From Synchiropus splendidus (taxonomy: Eukaryota; Chordata; Actinopteri; Syngnathiformes; Callionymidae), in contig NC_071335.1 in assembly GCF_027744825.2 (NCBI RefSeq), positions 29,626,501-29,690,500 on the forward strand: DNA of 64,000 bases, written 5' to 3'. The stretch's first letter is position 1. Each line of letters opens with the position of its first letter. Shown here one piece after another: positions 60,600-64,000 of the stretch. The notes beneath the pieces were generated by a model. It did not search any database, was not told the DNA's origin, and saw nothing but the letters and a program-made list of their open reading frames with translations. A program made the position numbers and the translations under genes.

Positions 60600-63009
60600 G
60601 GAAAGGAAAGAGTTGCTGAAGCGCAAGGAAATATGTAGCTATTGTACAGTAGCAATGGGATTAGATGTTGAGAATGAGCCAACCTTTAGTAAGTCTCACT
60701 GTAATTGATTCACGTCCCAAAGCTTTGTTCATCTCCGGGTTTCACATTAGCACACTGCAAAGGAAGAGTGCTTCAAACGTACCCTTGGGTGAACCACAGC
60801 AAGAGATTTTGTATATGCCGTATAGAAGTATAAAAATAGCTGAATCTACGTGGTACAATATCATAAGCATAACCTGCATAATAACGTAAATGACTCACAC
60901 AACACGACTTTCACACAGGCATTTTTCGCTTCTCTATAGTGTCTCTTTGAAATCTGCCCAAAAGCAACAGCTTGAATAAAACAGCATGGAATATTGTTCA
61001 GAATTCCGAACTATCAGAGCTGTGCAGTGATGATGTCAAATCAGGAATTATTCCTGTTGCGAAACCAGTCAGCGCAGTTCAGTCAGCCAGAGATCGTTGA
61101 AAGCATTTTTTCACAGCGTGCGGTGATTTGTTTGTTTTGTGAGAACACATGTCCACTGGCACAGTTAGCTCAGGTGATAAGTGTAGGTGGTTGGAGTCTG
61201 AAGCACAAGTTGGAACAGAGGTGGAAATAGAACCATATGAAAGGTGCTTGAACAAAACAGTCGCTCAAATGCACAGCAGCTGCTTTGTATTTTTTTTTTA
61301 AAAAGGCATGTCTACAGGAAAGGTATTTTTAGTAGGAATGTGTGATTCATTCTGACTCAAACAATTTATGTGCAAGTGTCAGTTGCAGCTTTCTTCTCAG
61401 GGATATAACCGTACAGGAGCTTGCTTGTAATCCATTGAGCAAAGTTCAAATCCTTTTGATGGGTTGGTTGAGCCTTCCCTTCAAATGTAATGGATTTTCC
61501 ATTCAGAGAATGTGATCCCTCATGCGCAATATGGATTTCACTTTTATTTATTGTCCAAATTGGCTTTCGCTGTACATTGCTGAGGAAAAAAACTTACCTG
61601 ATGCAGAGTGACAATTCTTAAATTACAATTCACTGGAGCGTTTGTGCAGATTAGGTCCGTTCCTTCATATTGCTCCTTGACCTGTACGTCCCACATGTTG
61701 TTTTTATGGTGGAGAAATACCCCGTTGTGCGTGGGAATGTATAAAGTGGTTGAAATGCATATGTCACATGTTGAATGCAAGAGCAGCAGGACATGCATGT
61801 GGTGGGATCTTTGCAGACTGAAGCTCAAGAGTCACATCTGAAGTAGAAGTGAGGAACCAGAGTCCAGAGGCGGTCCAAGCTAGATTTGCGACCCCCCCCA
61901 AAAAAATGACCCCAACAGAACGCCATAAATCTAGGAGAGATCCGACACAGAAAAAAGGGAGCAGAGGGCAAAGTTTTGACAATTCCGTTTCAATGAAGGG
62001 TGGGACAAAAAGAAGCGCCAGTGAAGGAGTGGATGCAACCTCCCATTGAAGGTGACTGGAAATGGGCAATACATGCTCACCATACTGATACAGTTGACTA
62101 CAGTTAGGAAAGAAAATTGGTGAGCAACTTAATATAATAAAATAATTGCTGTTGGGCATTTACGTGCTTGTTTTCACAGGGTTGGCCACTTGTGCCTCGC
62201 GCCACACTAGTGACACTACTAGAAAGGTGGTTGTTGCTGACTGCAAATACCAAATGGCATAAAGGAAAAAGTAGAACAATTCATCCTTCTGCATAAACTG
62301 GTGATCAAACTGGACCTGAAGTTACAATTTGCATGTGGATTTCTGTTTCAGCGTCCGCATTGAGACATGAAACGCCAAGGTCACCAGTGACTAAAGGAGA
62401 AAAAAAAAAAAAAAAGATATTTTGCTGCTGTTCATCAAAGAGGTACGATGTGCCAGGAGTCCACGGTGGACTGTGAAAACCTCTGAGGTGCTGAAAAGCC
62501 AGAGACTGCATTATCTCTGGTTCGAAGAGGGAGCAACATCAGCCATAGACTCTGCCTCAGATCGGCGCACATACCGCATCACTCTGTGTTACAGCAGCAG
62601 CACAGTAGCCCAGAGGAGTTTACGCCAGAGGGTCATTAAAATGGATCAAAATTGAATTACTGTTTGTTATCATTTCGTAGGGGCAGAAAAATACTGCAGA
62701 ATTTCAAGAAAGCTCTCACCAGGTAATTGCATCTCACACACACACACACACACACTCAGACAAAAGATCATCCACCGCTCCTCAAAAAAGCATCTCCAAG
62801 GACACCCCACTCCAAGCTCAGCGGTTGACCATTCAAATCAATAAAAGCAAGTAATTGAACGTTTACCCCATCAGTCATGACGATAAAAGAAAAATGAAAA
62901 AGTTGTGCATCTCCATGGTGATGTCGGATCAACTCAGTAGTATTCCTGTTAGGCAGCATGTGAAGATTAAACCAGCGTTTTTAGTTCATAGGTAGATGAT
63001 GCATCATGA
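60600..63009. other. Unique non-coding sequence
   Basis: No recognised gene; ORFs up to 131 codons without known motifs. Poly-A near 62398-62415 and a short (CA)n at 62735-62755. Confidence 0.45.
62735..62755 (+). repeat. (CA)10 microsatellite
   Basis: Short CA array. Confidence 0.9.
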
Positions 63010-63220
63010 GACAGTATTGCAGGGTTGATGAAAGACTGTCTGAAATTTTCAGAGGCCACTAGTTGGCGCGCTTGGTTTAGAAATGGTGTGCGGTTTTATT
63101 GAATTCATTCAAATATTCAAACCTCTGAAAATCAGGAGACTGTTTCGTGAAACCTCATTAACCCTTCAATGCTGTGTCATGAAACCTCATCCACCCATCA
63201 CATCTTAGAATAATATGTCC
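63010..63220 (+). mobile_element. Decayed relative of the palindromic element at 43326
   Basis: TTTTCAGAGGCCACTAGTTG and GCGCGCTTGG match the left arm of 43326-43473. The right side, CTCTGAAAATCAGGAGACTG then TTTCGTGAAACCTCAT, parallels ACATCAGGACACTGTTGCGT, GAAACTT. TGTGTCATGAAACCTCAT occurs again at 63174, possibly a duplicated end. Confidence 0.5.
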
Positions 63221-63261
63221 TTCATGATGATCTATCCTGGAAAAATAACACCATAAAAGTA

Positions 63262-63955
63262 CAGTGGTACCTCCGATCTCGACCACAGTCCGTTCCAGAC
63301 GGCCGTTGGAGAAGCGAATTGTTTGAAATCTGAATCGATTTTTCCCATTACAATGAATGGAAAAAGAAATAATGAGTTCCAAGCCTTAAAATAATCTTTT
63401 GTAGGAGTGAATGTAGAGTGTCTGCTGCAGGTGCGCTGTTCCTCTATGTGTGTGGCCGCTGCATGTGGGAGGGGTTGCCGAGTGAGTGACGTCTCTCCAG
63501 AAGTGAAGAGGTGCCCGGTGCGTGTCCAGCTCTGAATGTGCGCTTCTGTGCAGTTTGGCTGTGACAAAGTCATAAACCAAGTCACGCTCTGTCCCAGACT
63601 CACCTCATCCCTGTCCCAGCTCCAGCCCACAACAGGACATCAAACCCTGGAGTGGTGTGGAGAGCGAGCACCTCCCCTGTGACACTCTACCACGGTCCAG
63701 TGTGGAGACAGGAAAGGTTTTACACCTCAGTATGAAGAACAAAACAGTCAGTAAATGTAGCTAACGGGACACGTCTGCATACAGAGGCTGCGTTATACAC
63801 AATAACAAAGTGTTATCGTGGGTCAGCTGATCGGTCCGGCTTTTTTCGGGGGCGTTTGAGTTCTGGATTTTGTTCGAAATCCGAAGCAAAGAAATCTCAA
63901 AATATTTGTTCGAACTCCGATTTGTCCAGGACGTTCAAAAACCGAGGTACCACTG
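63262..63955 (-). mobile_element. pogo/Tigger-like MITE, copy 7 (694 bp)
   Basis: TA at 63260-63261 and 63956-63957; ends CAGTGGTACCTCCGAT and AACCGAGGTACCACTG. Full length apart from a deletion of about 10-15 bases near 63835 (the CGCGCACGTT stretch) and a small insertion in AAGTGTTATCGTGG. Confidence 0.9.
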
Positions 63956-63965
63956 TACCAAAGAA

Positions 63966-63973
<8 letters not shown>

Positions 63974-63996
<23 letters not shown>

Positions 63997-64000
63997 TATA
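63974..64000 (+). repeat. (AT)n microsatellite, cut by the window edge
   Basis: AT array of at least 13 units after a poly-A stretch; its true length is not visible. Confidence 0.9.

Overview
The window looks like non-coding nuclear DNA from a vertebrate, most probably a teleost fish. No open reading frame exceeds about 160 codons, no host exon is recognisable, microsatellites are abundant ((CA)n, (TA)n, (AAT)n), and the recognisable protein remnants are decayed LINE reverse transcriptases and DNA-transposon derivatives of kinds common in fish genomes. No rRNA, intact tRNA, CRISPR array, operon or bacterial-type gene was seen. The sequence could be intergenic or a very large intron. It begins exactly on an EcoRI site (GAATTC), as a clone end would.

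The dominant structure is a family of short TA-flanked inverted-repeat elements with termini starting CAGTGGTACCTCGGTT. There are seven copies (18996-19660, 30812-31506, 36566-37282, 45575-46227, 55671-56139, 60058-60599, 63262-63955) and one solo terminus at 50879-50899. They total about 4.4 kb, near 7 percent of the window. They lie in both orientations and have very similar interiors, so they look like a fairly recent burst of a non-autonomous pogo/Tigger-like (Tc1/mariner superfamily) element. Nearly all the apparently conserved short ORFs of the window (64 to about 130 codons, several frames, both strands) are shadows of this one repeat.

Region by region. 0-5 kb: a hAT-like element (668-1157), two adjacent copies of an unclassified inverted-repeat element (3224-4041) and a three-unit tandem array (4286-4720). 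5-18 kb: mostly unique sequence with a frameshifted LINE fragment at 9.7 kb, a perfect 19-bp hairpin, a shared repeat module with a second hairpin, and long (TA)n and (AAT)n tracts. 18-38 kb: three pogo-like MITEs, an LTR-like repeat near 21 kb, a LINE 3' end at 24.8 kb, and at 34.3-35.2 kb a LINE split by an inverted-repeat element. 38-48 kb: hAT and SINE relics, a tandem array of about 357-bp units, a second copy of the same LINE on the minus strand (41144-41973), a composite repeat with an 18-bp hairpin, a palindromic element and an LTR-like repeat. 48-55 kb: the longest stretch nearly free of repeats, with a pair of POU octamers and homeodomain-site-rich sequence that may be regulatory. 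55-64 kb: a hAT-like element carrying a nested MITE, a LINE relic, two further MITEs and a terminal (TA)n.

No genes act together here. What the window records is transposon layering: MITE inside hAT (55.2-56.2 kb), inverted-repeat element inside LINE (34.3-35.2 kb), and a small sequence module recurring in four places (10.1, 39.4-39.9, 43.2 and 59.3 kb). A few unique AT-rich blocks are candidate conserved non-coding elements, which single-sequence reading cannot confirm.
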